Positions 1 to 11,200 of a stretch of 64,000 bases of DNA are shown here, piece after piece. The stretch is from Monocercomonoides exilis (taxonomy: Eukaryota; Preaxostyla; Oxymonadida; Polymastigidae), in assembly GCA_001643675.2 (NCBI GenBank), contig LSRY02000031.1, forward strand, positions 684,501-748,500, given 5' to 3'. Under the pieces are notes generated by a model. The model did no database searches, had not been told where the DNA came from, and saw nothing but the letters and a program-made list of their open reading frames with translations. Each line of letters opens with the position of its first letter. The stretch's first letter is position 1. The position numbers and the translations under genes were made by a program.

Positions 1-2
1 AG

Positions 3-1292
3 ATTCAACAAGAATCTCAACAACGATCTCAAAAGCAGTTTCAACAGTTTCAACAACAACAGATGAAATCAACACGACGCAGCATAAACGCCAAGACCTC
101 CAGTTATCTCTCTCAGAACACCCCAAAAACGCCTTTTGGAGCATCACAACAGCAGCAAAATCAGCAAAATCAACAGCAGCAACAGTCAGTGCCTTCAATG
201 TCCCCTTCATTCCGCTCATTCATTGAGCGGCAGGAGGATGCGCTGCAGCGGCAGATTGCCGAGCGAGAAGCGGAGAAAAGGAAAGAACTGACTGCGAAAC
301 GAGTGCCAAGCATAAGCAGAGGAAGCCAACGATTGGCAGAAGAGAAAGAATTTCCGGAGTTTAAAGACAGGCTCGATGTGTATGTGTCTGAGTATGCAGC
401 AGCAAGGAGAGGGTATGAGGAGAGGCTGAAGGAGTGGATGGAGATGGTGGAGAGAGAAAAGAGAGAAAGAGAAAAAGAAGGGGAAAGAGAAGGAGAGAGA
501 GAAAGGGGGAAAGAAGAAGAAGAGGAGGAGGAGGAGGAGGAGGAGGAGGAAAAGGAAAGGAAAAGAAGAAATATCGAGAGTGATGAAGAAAACGATGAAA
601 GCTCCAATGAATATGACAAAGCAGACGAATCAGACGAAGCAGAAGAGGAAGCCAAAACAGAAGCTGCAAGCAATCGCAGACGAAGTCGTGCAAAAACAGG
701 CAAAGCGATCTCAAAGCGCCTTCGCCCGAGGACAGTTGAGCAGGAGCGCAGCATCACCCCTCCTTCCTTCGCTCTTTCGCGCAGCCGGCGAGCGTCGACT
801 GTTCAAAGTGACAGCAACATCGATATCAGCGAATATGCAGAGGGAACAGTTGCTCCTTCTCTGCCTCCTTCTCCGCCAGTCCCTCTGCCTCCTTCGTTTG
901 CGCCCACCATCAACAAAGCGTCCTCTCTCCGCAGTGCGCGTGGGGTGGCTGCGCTGAGCGTGGCAGATGCGCAGCGGCAGGCAGCAGAGCGGGAAAAGGT
1001 GAAGAAACAAGTGGAGGCTGAGGAGAGGAAGGAGATGACGCTCCGGCCGCAAGTGACGCCACTGGGCAGGATGAGCGCGGGGCGGCTGGGCGTGCTGCGC
1101 GATGGGGAGGAGTACATGAGGCATCTGATGGACGAGATGCTGGTGGAGGAAGAGCGGGTGAGGGCGGTGCAGGCGGAGGAAGAGGCGAAGGTGATGAGGG
1201 AGTGCACTTTTGCGCCGGCAGTGAATGCGATGCCGACGTTCCAGAAGTCGATTGCAGAGAGCTTTGCGGTGTCGCGGATGGCGCAGCTGTGA
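3..1292 (+). CDS. Acidic coiled-coil protein, 5' end outside window
   Basis: The reading frame is open from the left edge; the first Met is at 63 and a TGA ends it at 1292. The visible part begins with a Gln-rich stretch, followed by a long charged region rich in Glu, Arg and Lys (Glu run at about residues 152-164 counted from Met 63) that should form a coiled coil. The last 80 residues are better ordered and hold an ECTFAPAVN motif. Similar ECTFxPxxN motifs recur in charged protist coiled-coil proteins, so a cytoskeletal or basal-body role is possible, but this is inference. The gene is GC-richer than its surroundings. I do not recognise the family and assign no function. The true start and any upstream exons lie outside the window. 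Confidence 0.7.
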   Translation: MQQESQQRSQKQFQQFQQQQMKSTRRSINAKTSSYLSQNTPKTPFGASQQQQNQQNQQQQQSVPSMSPSFRSFIERQEDALQRQIAEREAEKRKELTAKRVPSISRGSQRLAEEKEFPEFKDRLDVYVSEYAAARRGYEERLKEWMEMVEREKREREKEGEREGERERGKEEEEEEEEEEEEEKERKRRNIESDEENDESSNEYDKADESDEAEEEAKTEAASNRRRSRAKTGKAISKRLRPRTVEQERSITPPSFALSRSRRASTVQSDSNIDISEYAEGTVAPSLPPSPPVPLPPSFAPTINKASSLRSARGVAALSVADAQRQAAEREKVKKQVEAEERKEMTLRPQVTPLGRMSAGRLGVLRDGEEYMRHLMDEMLVEEERVRAVQAEEEAKVMRECTFAPAVNAMPTFQKSIAESFAVSRMAQL

Positions 1293-2085
1293 GCGGCTTG
1301 GGATGGAGAAACAGAGGCGTAGAGGAGGAAGAAGAGGATGGATAAGAAGAATAGAGGAAGAGGAAGAAGGGAAGAGGAGAGGAGGAGAAGAAAAGAGAAT
1401 GAGAGAAAGAATTTAACAGTGAAAAATGAAAAAGGATGAAGAGAGGGAGTATGTGTGTCATTTAAATGTTTTCATTAAGAAGGGAAAAAGAGAAAAAGTT
1501 CAAGTAAAGAATTATTCGGTGTAGTTTATATTTGATTTCGTCTTGAAGAGAAAAGGATATTTGAAGTGTGAAATGAACTGGAGTGAATGCAACATGAATG
1601 GCGTTGTTGTGCTAAATGAAATGGTGAAGTTTGGTTCAGAAATTAATACACACTATGTATTTGGAAACATTCTTTTCAGCAATAAGCCTCATAATTTTTA
1701 TTTTGTTTTTAATTTTTAATTATTTAATTCTATTAACACGTTTTGTGATCTTATTAATTTTGTTAGAAAATAAAAGCGAGAAAGTGCTCTTTTTCCTTAT
1801 GATCGGTAACATTCAAAGCAAAAATTTGTTGTTCTCTCTCCTTCTTTCAAAATTAATATCAATCGATTTTTTTTTTTTTTTCTCCATTTTCTTTATTGAT
1901 ATTTTTATTCAAAGATAGCTAATATATCATTTATTAACTCTACAGTTTTTAATGATTATTGAATTTTGAAAAAACAAAAACTTATAAGTCACGAAAAATT
2001 TAAATTTTTATTTTTAAACGTGGTGAAACCACGATGAAGCTGAAATGAAGAAATGAATTAATAAGACATTTTTTGAAAAAGAAAG
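1293..2085. other. Intergenic, no gene seen
   Basis: Purine-rich to about 1,500, then increasingly AT-rich with a T run near 1868-1880. Only short low-complexity frames occur. The one structured element is a hairpin at 2019-2033, listed separately. Confidence 0.6.
2019..2033 (-). terminator. Hairpin downstream of histone H4, histone-mRNA 3' stem-loop-like
   Basis: On the minus strand the sequence CGTGGTTTCACCACG forms a perfect 6-bp stem with a UUC loop. It starts 52 nt after the H4 stop codon. Replication-dependent histone mRNAs of animals and some protists end in a 6-bp stem with a 4-nt UUUC-type loop at a comparable distance; this one has one loop base fewer. An A/T-rich stretch follows. 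The hairpin is seen directly; a role in histone mRNA 3' processing is inference. Confidence 0.45.
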
Positions 2086-2403
2086 TTATGCTCCAAAGCC
2101 ATAAAGTGTTCTTCCTTGGCGTTTAAGTGAGTAGACAATATCCATAGCGGTAACTGTCTTCCTTCTGGCATGTTCTGTGTAAGTCACAGCATCACGAATG
2201 ATTCCTTCAAGGAACATTTTCAAGATGATTCTTGTTTCATCATAGATAAGGTTGGAGATTCTTTTCACGCCTCCTCTGCGGGCAAGACGACGGATGGCTG
2301 GTTTTGTAATTCCTTGGATGTTATCACGAAGCTTGCGATATCCCTTTGCTCCGGTTTTTCCAATACCTTTTCCTCCTTTTCCACCTTTTCCACGTCCAGA
2401 CAT
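2086..2403 (-). CDS. H4: Histone H4
   Basis: Core nucleosomal histone, 105 aa including Met, intronless. The histone fold is well conserved: the [24 protein letters not shown] segment (shown here by its ends, DNIQ...KRIS), [17 protein letters not shown] and the C-terminal [10 protein letters not shown] are all present. Animal H4 has 103 aa including Met; this protein has three extra tail residues ([10 protein letters not shown]) and lacks Val21. The basic patch that is KRHRK in animals reads KGYRK here, so Arg17 and His18 are Gly and Tyr. The gene is divergent from PSMA2 with 166 bp between the start codons, and a histone-type hairpin lies 52 nt beyond the stop. ATG at 2403 is the only sensible start. 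Confidence 0.97.
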   Translation of the reverse strand: MSGRGKGGKGGKGIGKTGAKGYRKLRDNIQGITKPAIRRLARRGGVKRISNLIYDETRIILKMFLEGIIRDAVTYTEHARRKTVTAMDIVYSLKRQGRTLYGFGA

Positions 2404-2569
2404 ATTTTATATATTAGATTTAAGATAAATAATCAATAAAGCTAAAACAACTTTATTTCTATTTATATTTCATAAAATGCGCCCATAACCTTCAAAGAGG
2501 ACAGTGACCATAATAAATTCACGATTTTTGTTTTGTTGTGGGCAAAGGTTTGATCAAACATAAAACAAA
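2404..2569. promoter_or_regulatory. Divergent promoter region H4 / PSMA2
   Basis: These 166 bp must hold the 5' untranslated regions and promoters of two head-to-head genes. An A/T block (TTTATATATTA) lies just before the H4 ATG, and a short GC-richer block near 2478-2505 sits mid-way. No motif can be assigned with confidence. Confidence 0.45.
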
Positions 2570-3583
2570 ATGGACGACGGAAGTTATGCATATTCATTGA
2601 CAACATTTTCTCCAACTGGAAAGCTTGTACAAATAGAATATGCTTTGGAAGCTGTTAATCACGGAACTACTGCATTGGGAATTAAAGGTTTTTAATTTTC
2701 TATATTTCAATACAATGGCAATATATGTTTCAACAAATTCTAAAATGTTTCTTTCTAGCAACAAATGGCGTGGTGATAGCAACTGCAAAGAAGAATGCTC
2801 CACTTATTGATGAAACTAGCATCGAAAGAATTTCAAAAATTTCGGAGAATGTTGGATGCGTCTTCTCAGGTTTATCTCCAGATTATAGGGTGGTCGTTAA
2901 AAAGGCAAGAAAGGAGGCCGAGAAATACAAGTTAAAATTTGGGGTAAGTTTCTTTGTATATTTATTTTCAAATATGAATATTCAAATCATTCAGGAAGAA
3001 GCTTCTGTTTTGACAATATCAACTTACATCGGATCTCTAATGCAAGATTACACTCAGGCTGGGTTTGCTTGTGGATATTTCTTCAAATGACTTAGTTTAT
3101 ATACATTTTCTTTTTCAAAAAAAAATTTTTTTTGAATTAGTGGTGTGAGACCGATGGGTTGCTCGCTTTTAGTAGCTGGATACAATGAAGCAACAAAGCA
3201 ACCAGATTTGTATCAAATTGATCCAAGTGGATCGTATTGGTCATGGAAAGCAACTGGAATTGGGAAAGATTCTCAAACAACGAAGCAATTTCTGGAAAAA
3301 AGGTTTGGCCATTGATATTTGTGGTTTAATGTTCAGTTCTTATTCATGTTAATTGAAATTGAATTTTTTGTATTTCTTTAATTGATCCAGATATCGAGCT
3401 GATTCCGAATTAGATGATGCGATACACACTGCTATCTTAACTATCAAAGAAAGTTATGACGGAATACTAACGGAGAAAGGGATTGATGTTGGAATTGTTG
3501 GAATTGGAGAAGATGGGAAAATGATCCATTTTAAAACTCTCTCTGAAGAAGAAATTAAACAGTATATGCAAGAAAATGAATAA
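2570..3583 (+). CDS. PSMA2: 20S proteasome subunit alpha-2, four introns
   Basis: Alpha-ring subunit of the 20S proteasome core (PSMA2/PRE8). Five exons: 2570-2687, 2759-2943, 2995-3062, 3141-3302 and 3391-3583, with GT-AG introns of 71, 51, 78 and 88 bp. They splice in frame to 241 aa; human PSMA2 has 234. The alpha-subunit N-terminal signature [19 protein letters not shown] is intact, as expected for the H0 helix and gate. Further conserved pieces are [50 protein letters not shown] and DAIHTAILT. Alpha subunits are not proteolytic, so no catalytic Thr is expected. The ATG follows an A-rich leader, and a TAA ends the frame. Confidence 0.95.
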
Positions 3584-4004
3584 AAATTAATAATTTTGCA
3601 ATTTCGAAGAAGAAATTTTGGTGAAAAGAATTATTGAATGAAACGAAAATTTCGACAAAGAAAAAATTCTCATTCTCAACAAAAGTTATTAATTGTTCTT
3701 GCTCTTATTTTGATTCAGCGTTTTAATTTCTCATTTCATTTCCTCTGCCAAAAAAATTAATTAATGAAGTTCAATGACTATGACTTATTAAACCATCAAT
3801 TATGATAAAAGTGAAAAAGATTATGATTAGAGAGAAATTTCATGAAACTTTACCAGTTATTTAATCTTCATTTATTCGCAGTATCATCTATTCATATGGA
3901 AGTTTTGAGACTTTAACCAACTTATTTTCCCCAACATTTTTGCGCCTTTGAAGGATTGATGTTTGTTCAGAGCCAGTAATATAATTTTTCTTTTTCTTTA
4001 AAAC

Positions 4005-4068
<64 letters not shown>

Positions 4069-5689
4069 TCTGTTTTTCAATTTTATTTTTTTATAGTTGT
4101 TGTTGTTGCAGTTTTTAAAAATTTATTTTTTGATTTCTTTTTTTTCTCACTGTGTGTGATAATTTTATATATAATCACTTTTTTCAGATTGCTAATTCCT
4201 ATCTGTTTTATTCTTTGGAGAGGAAATTATCATTCAAATGAAAAATGCAAAATGACTGTTCAAAAAGTCAATGTTCAAAATAAGTTTCAAGAATGAAGTC
4301 GTTTGAAAAAAGTTTTATCTTTTCTTCGTTCACTAGAAAATTCTCAAAGTCAAAATTCAAAATGAATTTTTGGATGGAAAAAATACGGATACAAAATAAT
4401 CACACAAAACAAATAAGGAGTATATTGGTATTTTTTGTTCGCATTGAAGGGTTTGTAAAAAAACTATGTTTAATCGAACATATGAAACATAAAATATGAC
4501 ATTAGGCATTTTTATTGAAAAATAATGAACTTTTCTTTGACTTTTTGTGATTAAAATAATTTTAATTAGTATGTTTATATTTTGAAATACGTTTGATGTC
4601 GCAAAACAAAAAGTTATTTTATCAATGATGTTTGTTTACAGATGTGAAAATCAAAATTTTTTTAAATTCTGGCAATATTAAAAAAATGTAATAAGTGTGA
4701 CAATTTTTTCATGCATTGTGCATAAAAAAAAAAAAAAAAAAAAAAAATAAAAAAAAAAAAAAAAAAAAAAAAAAAGATTGAAATTTCATATTTTCTCCAA
4801 TATGATATTGTTTCCTCCTTCCACACATATTACACTAGTAATTTTTAAGGAAAACTTCCTTTTGAAATTTATTCTAATTAGAAAAAGTTTTGTATTTATT
4901 GTTTCAATTCTCTGTTCCAACTCATCAAATTTATTTTGAAAGAAAGAAAAAAAGAAAAAGACAATAAAATCATATCCTTTCAGATTAATGTGTGTGCACG
5001 AAAATAAAAACTTGAAAGAAATATGTTATTTATTTTCTAACCAAAAGCAGAAAAATAAAGAATTTTTTTTTTTTGAAACAAACCTTCAGAAAATTATTTA
5101 TGTATATGTCTTATTTTTTTGAAAAGTTTCTTTTGTTTAATTTTCAAATAGAACGAAAATTTCATATTTCGATCAAATTTCTGTTACCACTCACCAAATT
5201 TCTCTGTTCCAAAAACAAAATCTTGACATTGGCATTATTTCAATTTTTGTGAAGTTTCGTAAGTGGGAACAGAAATTTGATCAAAATATGAAATTTTTAT
5301 TCTTTTTGAAAATTAAACAAAAGGAACTTTTCAAAAAATTTTGCCAAATATATTATCAACATGAATTATTTTATATTCTGTTTTGAAAGATGACTTAAAA
5401 ATACTGTTCACCAGAAAAAATATTCATTGAAAAATACTTATTTTGTTCCATTTGGTTTATTGAGGAAAAAAATCCTTGAAAAATGTTAATTCACAAAAAC
5501 CTTCAAAAATATCGAACGGAAAAAGAAATGAGATTCTTGAAAAACATATTTGTGATGTTCAAAAAAATTTAGACATATTATTTCTTGATAAAACAAAAAA
5601 CTGAAAATTTGTGGCATCAATAAACATTAATAAAAATACACATCAAAATTAAAAACCAAAAAAATGAGAAATATATAAATAATTATAAT
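3584..5689. other. Non-coding AT-rich region with homopolymers
   Basis: No gene is visible. There is a 61-nt T run at 4007-4067 and an A tract at 4724-4775 with one interrupting T at 4748. The short frames between them are very poor in codon variety. A fold-back repeat occupies about 5095-5368 and is listed separately. Confidence 0.6.
5095..5368. repeat. Fold-back (long inverted repeat) element, family A, copy 1
   Basis: The left arm, about 5115-5196, reads gaaaagtttcttttgttt and onward to a GATCAAATTTCTGTT block. The right arm, about 5256-5337, is its reverse complement with few mismatches, running from GGGAACAGAAATTTGATC to GAACTTTTCAAAA. Roughly 80-bp arms flank a 60-bp centre, and weaker pairing extends outward. 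A second, diverged copy with the same core words (GAAGTTTCG, AAATTTGATCAAAAT, CTTTTCAAAA) lies at about 48519-48770. Two copies in one window point to a dispersed non-autonomous element. No protein is encoded. Confidence 0.6.
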
Positions 5690-7601
5690 ATGGTATAAAA
5701 ATTTCATCCAGACCTTTTTTTATCAAGACTTTTTTTTTCTGTTTTATCATTATCTTTTCCCACAATTTCATCTTTTGAAAGAATTTTTTGTATATATATG
5801 AATTCAACAGATTATAATTAACACATTTTGAAACAAACCCAATTTATCATGGGGGGAGCAAGGGGGGTAAGGCTCCTTCATTGAACTTCTGTGTGGAATT
5901 GGATGGTTCCATGGGGCAAAAAACCTTCAGTTTGTTTTGAATGTTATTTTTCGAATTTTTTTTAATTTCATTTCCATAAAAAAACTAAAAATTTTATTAT
6001 CTTAATAAAATAATAAAAAAAATTAAAATCAACAGAAACAAAATTAAAAGATGGTCAGAAAAAATTACAGAGAGCAATGTCTTCGCACAAGTACAGGAAA
6101 TACCACAGTCGGCTGGAGCGAATAGCTCACATCGTTGTTGATGGAGTTGTTCACAAAACGGATGCTATTAATTCCAAACAATTCAGCCGTACAGGAATAA
6201 AGAACGCAGTTAGAGTACTGAGAAAAGGAAGGCAGGTTGGAAAAATTGGCAGGCCTGCAGCAGTAGTTGGAGAAAAGGAACAAAGAGTTTTGGACATTAT
6301 TCACATTGAAGCAAAGTCTTGAACATGACTAACTTTGAAAAAAACATGATAATTGGTTTGTTTTATTTTTTTTTTTATTTGTTTTATTCATTTGTTTTTC
6401 AGATTGAAAATGTTTCAAACGACAACTATGAGGAAGATGCGCCATTTGCCGAAGTTTTTTTATCTGGGCATATGGCCTTGATAAGCATCATCCAGGGCTG
6501 AAGACTGGAACGCAGAGAATTTGCACATCAACCGACTGGCTGTTTCATACAGAAGCGTTTCAAAACCCTGGTATAAAACACTCGACAAGCTGCACGAAAA
6601 ATACCGTTCCTATCTAGCTTTAAAGTATTAACATCGACGAATCTTTAACGCGCGTTTTAACAGATTCAAAACGAATTGCAATGCACACAGCAGATATAAA
6701 AGCAGGTTTCACGAAAGAACCACCAAGAATGATTAATTCTTCATTCGTGGCAGCTTAGGCAGCGGACGGATATGCCTTTCAATCTATCATTTTGTGGCCA
6801 AGTGTCAACCTGCCAGATGAGCTGAAATGCCTATTATCTCCAACGCTTGAGATATGGGCAAATGGAAGCGGCAGAATGGGCAACGAGTGCATTTAAAGGG
6901 ATGCTCTCACCGTTCTTCTTCCTTCTGTCATCGATAGAAGAAAGCACATGTCACTTGAAAACGAACACATTCTTCTCCTTCTTGATTCGCATGCATCTCG
7001 CGCAGATCCATTGATCTGGAGAGAATTCCAAAAACAACAAGTCAATGCTCTAACCTTCGTGCCACACAGCACACACCTCTGTCAACCACTGGACAGAGGA
7101 GTGTTTGCTGTGTTCAAATCGGAACTGATAAACAGATTTGAGGCTCCATCTTCTTCTTCATCTTCATCCAAACGAGCAGCAATTTCCGACGTTCTGCTCC
7201 AAGCCATCCGCACAGCATTATCTCCTTCTGTGATTCAGAAAGCTTTTGTCTGCAGTGGTGTTCTTCACAATTCTTCTGGTCCAGTTCTTTTGAAACTGCC
7301 CGAATCTTCGATTTACCCTCTTCCATCCCGAAGAAATAGATTCAACTTTTATGGAAAAGTGATAACCGACGAAAATCTTTTTGAGAAATGGGAAAATCAT
7401 TTGAAAATGAATATTGAAAGGAAAAATGAAATGGATGAAAAGGAGAAAGATGAAGTGAAGACTGTTGTGGATGAAAAGAAAAAAATAAAAAGAAGATTAC
7501 TTCACGTCAAAAACGATGATTCAGATGATGTGATGAAAAATAATTCATTAAATCGAGCTGAAGGAAAAAGGAAAGTTATCAGAAAAATTAATTCTGATTT
7601 T
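5690..7601 (+). mobile_element. Pogo/Tigger-like DNA transposon, decayed copy 1
   Basis: The 5' end is estimated from a degenerate terminal repeat near 5690 that resembles the better-preserved copy at 33122-35162; both ends share a CAGACC/CCGACC-then-poly-T pattern. A G-rich leader at 5847-5880 (ATGGGGGGAGCAAGG) is also shared with that copy. The body is a broken transposase (6077-7613). I could not find the right terminal repeat: a miniature element seems to have inserted at the 3' end near 7602. Confidence 0.55.
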
Positions 7602-7613
7602 GTTTTTTTTTAA
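6077..7613 (+). pseudogene. Broken DDE transposase, pogo/Tigger-like
   Basis: Transposase of a Tc1/mariner-superfamily element. The N-terminal 81 residues form a helix-turn-helix-like DNA-binding part, with RTGIKNAVRVLRKGRQVGKIGRP resembling the second copy's RSAVIRAVSAIESGRAVSKPGRP (quoted only to show the shared GRP end). A probable intron (about 6357-6401, acceptor TTTTTCAG) is followed by a stretch with frameshifts and stops. The catalytic core reads NIDES (first Asp), LLLDSHASR (second Asp) and HSTHLCQPLDRGVF (third Asp), giving a DD35D spacing. The last part, from Met 6948, is open for 221 aa and ends in a Lys/Asp-rich tail. In-frame stops in the 6500-6900 region mean it cannot be active as it stands. 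Confidence 0.75.
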
Positions 7614-7789
7614 TAATGTTGTTTTTTGAATTTTGTTCAATGCAATAATGTCATATATTTTTCTCATTTTTTTTAATTTTTTTTTTAATATTTTTTGCAT
7701 AAGAACATTAGATTTATAATGATACGATTATTGAAAAAGTTTGGTCAATTCGTTGTTTGTTTCATAAATAAAAGAGTTTATTCCATATT
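7602..7789 (+). mobile_element. Miniature inverted-repeat element, degenerate copy
   Basis: Contains the family's internal words GAATTTTGTTC near 7628 and GATTTATAATGATA...GAAAAAGTTT near 7708-7740, and ends in TTCCATATT. Its length of about 188 bp matches the two best copies, each 187 bp. The left end is worn. It overlaps the last codons of the transposase pseudogene, so it probably inserted there. Confidence 0.45.
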
Positions 7790-8285
7790 TAATGAATAAA
7801 CATTATAAAAAAATGTTGGGGAAATAAAAATTGAAAAATGAAACATTGAAATAATTATATAGAAATAATTGAAATCACTCGGCCATTCAAAATGAATATA
7901 ATTTCATGAAACTTTAAATGAGCTTTAAAGAATCACTAGCCATCTCATTAAGAGTGATAATTCAATTGAGACATACGATTACGAGCAAAATGTTCTCGTA
8001 TACCTTGAAAATAAATTGAAATAAAACAAAATCTGTAAAAAGAGTTGTTGAACAACGTGTTAAAAAAACAACAAAATAGCTTAAAAAAATCTGAAATTAT
8101 CAAAATGTATTTTCTTTAGGCTATTTGCACAAAAGAATACACTAACACTTGCGCACACAACACAAACACACAAAAGCTTACATACACATATTCCTAAAAT
8201 ACAAAACGCTTTAAATATTTAGGAATAGCATTCAAAAAAACAAGAATATTGTTTTGAATTTTCAAAAAATTTATTGTTTTTGAGT
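7790..8285. other. Intergenic, no gene seen
   Basis: AT-rich spacer between the transposon remnant and the 3' end of the minus-strand surface-protein gene. It holds a short CA-rich stretch near 8140-8190 and the hairpin at 8189-8227. Confidence 0.5.
8189..8227 (-). terminator. Perfect 10-bp hairpin in the 3' region of the 1053-aa gene
   Basis: TATTCCTAAA (8189-8198) and TTTAGGAATA (8218-8227) pair without mismatch around a 19-nt loop. It lies about 60 nt beyond the stop codon of the minus-strand gene. It may act in 3' end formation or mRNA stability; that is inference. Confidence 0.3.
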
Positions 8286-11200
8286 TTATTCGTTTAACTC
8301 AATATCTTTTGAGTTTTCTTTCCTTTTTGATTTTTTCTCCTTTGGCTTTTTCTTTTGGCAACAGCATTTATGATGGCAGCAGCAGCAACAGCAAATGACA
8401 ATCAGAACAATTACCACAACACATCCCACACAAATACATATAACTGGCACGAGAGGGAATGGTTCATTGTCGATTGGTTTTTCAGTTCCTGTGCCATTTG
8501 TGACATTGTTTGTTTGAGACTTTGTCCAACTTGTGGTAGCAAGTTCAGCTGAATCCCAAATCGAGTTCCCGGTCAGATTCGGAGCTTTCACATACTTCAA
8601 TCTGATCATGATCGCAGGAAGATTTCCAGAATAAGTTTTCTTTTCCCTTTCTGCAAGTGGTGCTGCATCAATTTCTTCAAATGAATTCGAACCAGATGCA
8701 TTGCTGCTTTCAGGAAAATTGAACACAGCGTTGATTCTATCCATCCCGTCGAATGATATTTCATCAGCAATCACATAGTCATTTTCCGAGTCGCTTTCTC
8801 TCTTCCCTTCCACTTTAACTGCACATGAAAGAAAATCATATCCAACAATAGTAACGTCATATTTTGTTGCAGTTGTTGTATTCTTCAAAATAATGCTATA
8901 AATACCAGGATTCAAATATGACGAAGTGATCTGAGTGAGGTTCCCGCTAAATGTGCATCCTTTGTTTAGCCAATATTGAACTTCATTAACATAATAGGCA
9001 CTTGTTGCCTGAAGCTCGATTGCACCACCTCCACTACAAACAACATTTCTTTCTCCTTTCAGAGATTCATAAGAAATAGTGTTGTCAACGATTGTTGAGT
9101 CAATCAGAGTGACTTGAGCACCATCAACCTTGAGTCCTCCCCACGAGTTTGATTTGATCGTGCTGTTGTTGATTGTTGCAGTGCCTCCAGTGATAGCAAC
9201 AGTGCCTGTCTCATATTTGCACATGAACTCATCGTCGTCTCCGACATCACTTTCTGTGAGAACTCCTTTTATTCCTGTTTGAATGGTGCAAGATAAGATT
9301 GTCGTTGCTGTGTTCGTCAGTGATAACAAATAAGTGGTTCCGCTCGCTGGCGTTAAATAATCCACACTGATGCTTTCCAACTTCAGTGTTCCTCCAGTCG
9401 CCAGAATCAGCGGGTTTGTGTATTTTTTTGCAGAGTCGCCATTGATCCAGATCGATAGCAATGTGAGTTCTCCTGTTCCGCTGAGAGCAGCCATCGAAGA
9501 TTCCACATAAAGAATCTCCAGATAAAAAGTGTTCAACTTCAGCTTGCCTGCTCCGACATTGAAGAAATATTTATCAGTAGCCATCTGAGGAATTCCAAGA
9601 TAGTTTTTTCTTGTGGTGTCAAGCTTTCCTTTGATTTCCACTGCTTTTGATCCAATATCAATTCCGTTCGAAGATTCGATTCCAATAATGGAAGAAGATC
9701 CCTTGAGCTCAATATAAATTTCACTTTCAGCTGTTTTGCTTAAAAGATATCCAATAGATGAACATGAGTTGGGGAACTTGTTGCAGTTTTCCTCATCAGT
9801 TCCGGTGGACGATACACGACTTGGTGGTCCATGTTCAACAATTGGAATCCATTCTGTATGATCTTCATTGTCACCAACATTTTTAACCAAATAGACTCGA
9901 TTTTCCAAAGGAGTATCTGTTCGGCTTAAGCAGTCTGAAAACAACGCCTTAATCATATTCCAATTATCAAAAAGATATGCATCATGAGCAATTTTTCGAG
10001 AAGCAGAGCACCTGTCGAAGAAGGAATAAGATACACCTGAAGTCACATATCCATATTGATTTGTATTATAACGAAAATACAGCCCGCCTCCTTGATTTGA
10101 CGTACATTCACTAAACAGTAAATCCATCACCCTAATGCTCTTTGTTCTTTCTATTTGCATTCCTCCTCCAATATTCACAGCATCACATTTAGAAAAAGTA
10201 CACTCGAAAACTGCATTCTCGCAATCATCGTTCCCATCATTTGTCTTCTCCAAATTGCTAACTGCCGATGAAGAATACTGTGAGCAAATCCTTGATGTGC
10301 ATTCTCCACTGTAAGAAATGGAAAACCCGCCTCCGAAGCTTGCTCTGCAACCGTCAAATGTGCATCCTGAAACAACATGGCATCCAGTCACTCCTTGTGT
10401 AATAAGTCCTCCTCCATTTCCTCCATCTGTTACGCATTGATAAAACGTGCAAGAGAAAAGAAACAATGACTTTGCTGCACCAATGGCCACAGCCCCACCA
10501 TGTCCATATATATTGAAGACTGTTTTGCATTGGTTAAAATAACAATTTGTCATTTTTAATGTGACATCAGATCTTGAGCAATAGAATGCTCCTCCATCGA
10601 CTTGATATGCTTCAGATTTTTGCCAATCGCAGTCCTCAAGAATCACTTCAGTGGCTCCAGCGTCTGGTGCTCGTCTGGCATCGAATGATTCTCCAATTAT
10701 GGGTTCATTCGTTCTCTGATTTAACAATCCTCGTTGGCATTCAAAAAATGTATTGTTTCGGGCCATATACGAAATTGTATCCCCAAAATGAGGAATCACG
10801 CTTCCGTCAACCGGATCATCAACCTTATTGAAATGGCATCCACTCATCGATATTTCCTCGCAAAAGCTGCTCCTGTATTTTTTCGTGCGATCTTCTTTTT
10901 TGTTCACTGAAAAATTGCTAAAGGTGCACCGAGAAATATCCACCAATGAGGCTTGTCCGGAAAAGGCAAATGAAGAAGACAATATTCCTGCAGATCGGAT
11001 CGAACTTTCTGAAATCGAAAAACTACCACAACCATCTGAGCGGAACATGCTGCATTGAAGACTCGAAGATTTTTGTGCAGGAGAAACACTGATGTTGCCC
11101 AATTGGATAACTCCTCGAGAGAAAAATAGCGAATCCGCCTTTGCCGAATCCACAAAAATCGGAACATCCTTCAAAATACTTGTGCTTTCTTTGTCCACAT

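Noticed and set aside
4724-4775. Poly-A tract as the tail of a retroelement
   Set aside because: No reverse transcriptase or endonuclease remnant precedes it and no target duplication is visible.
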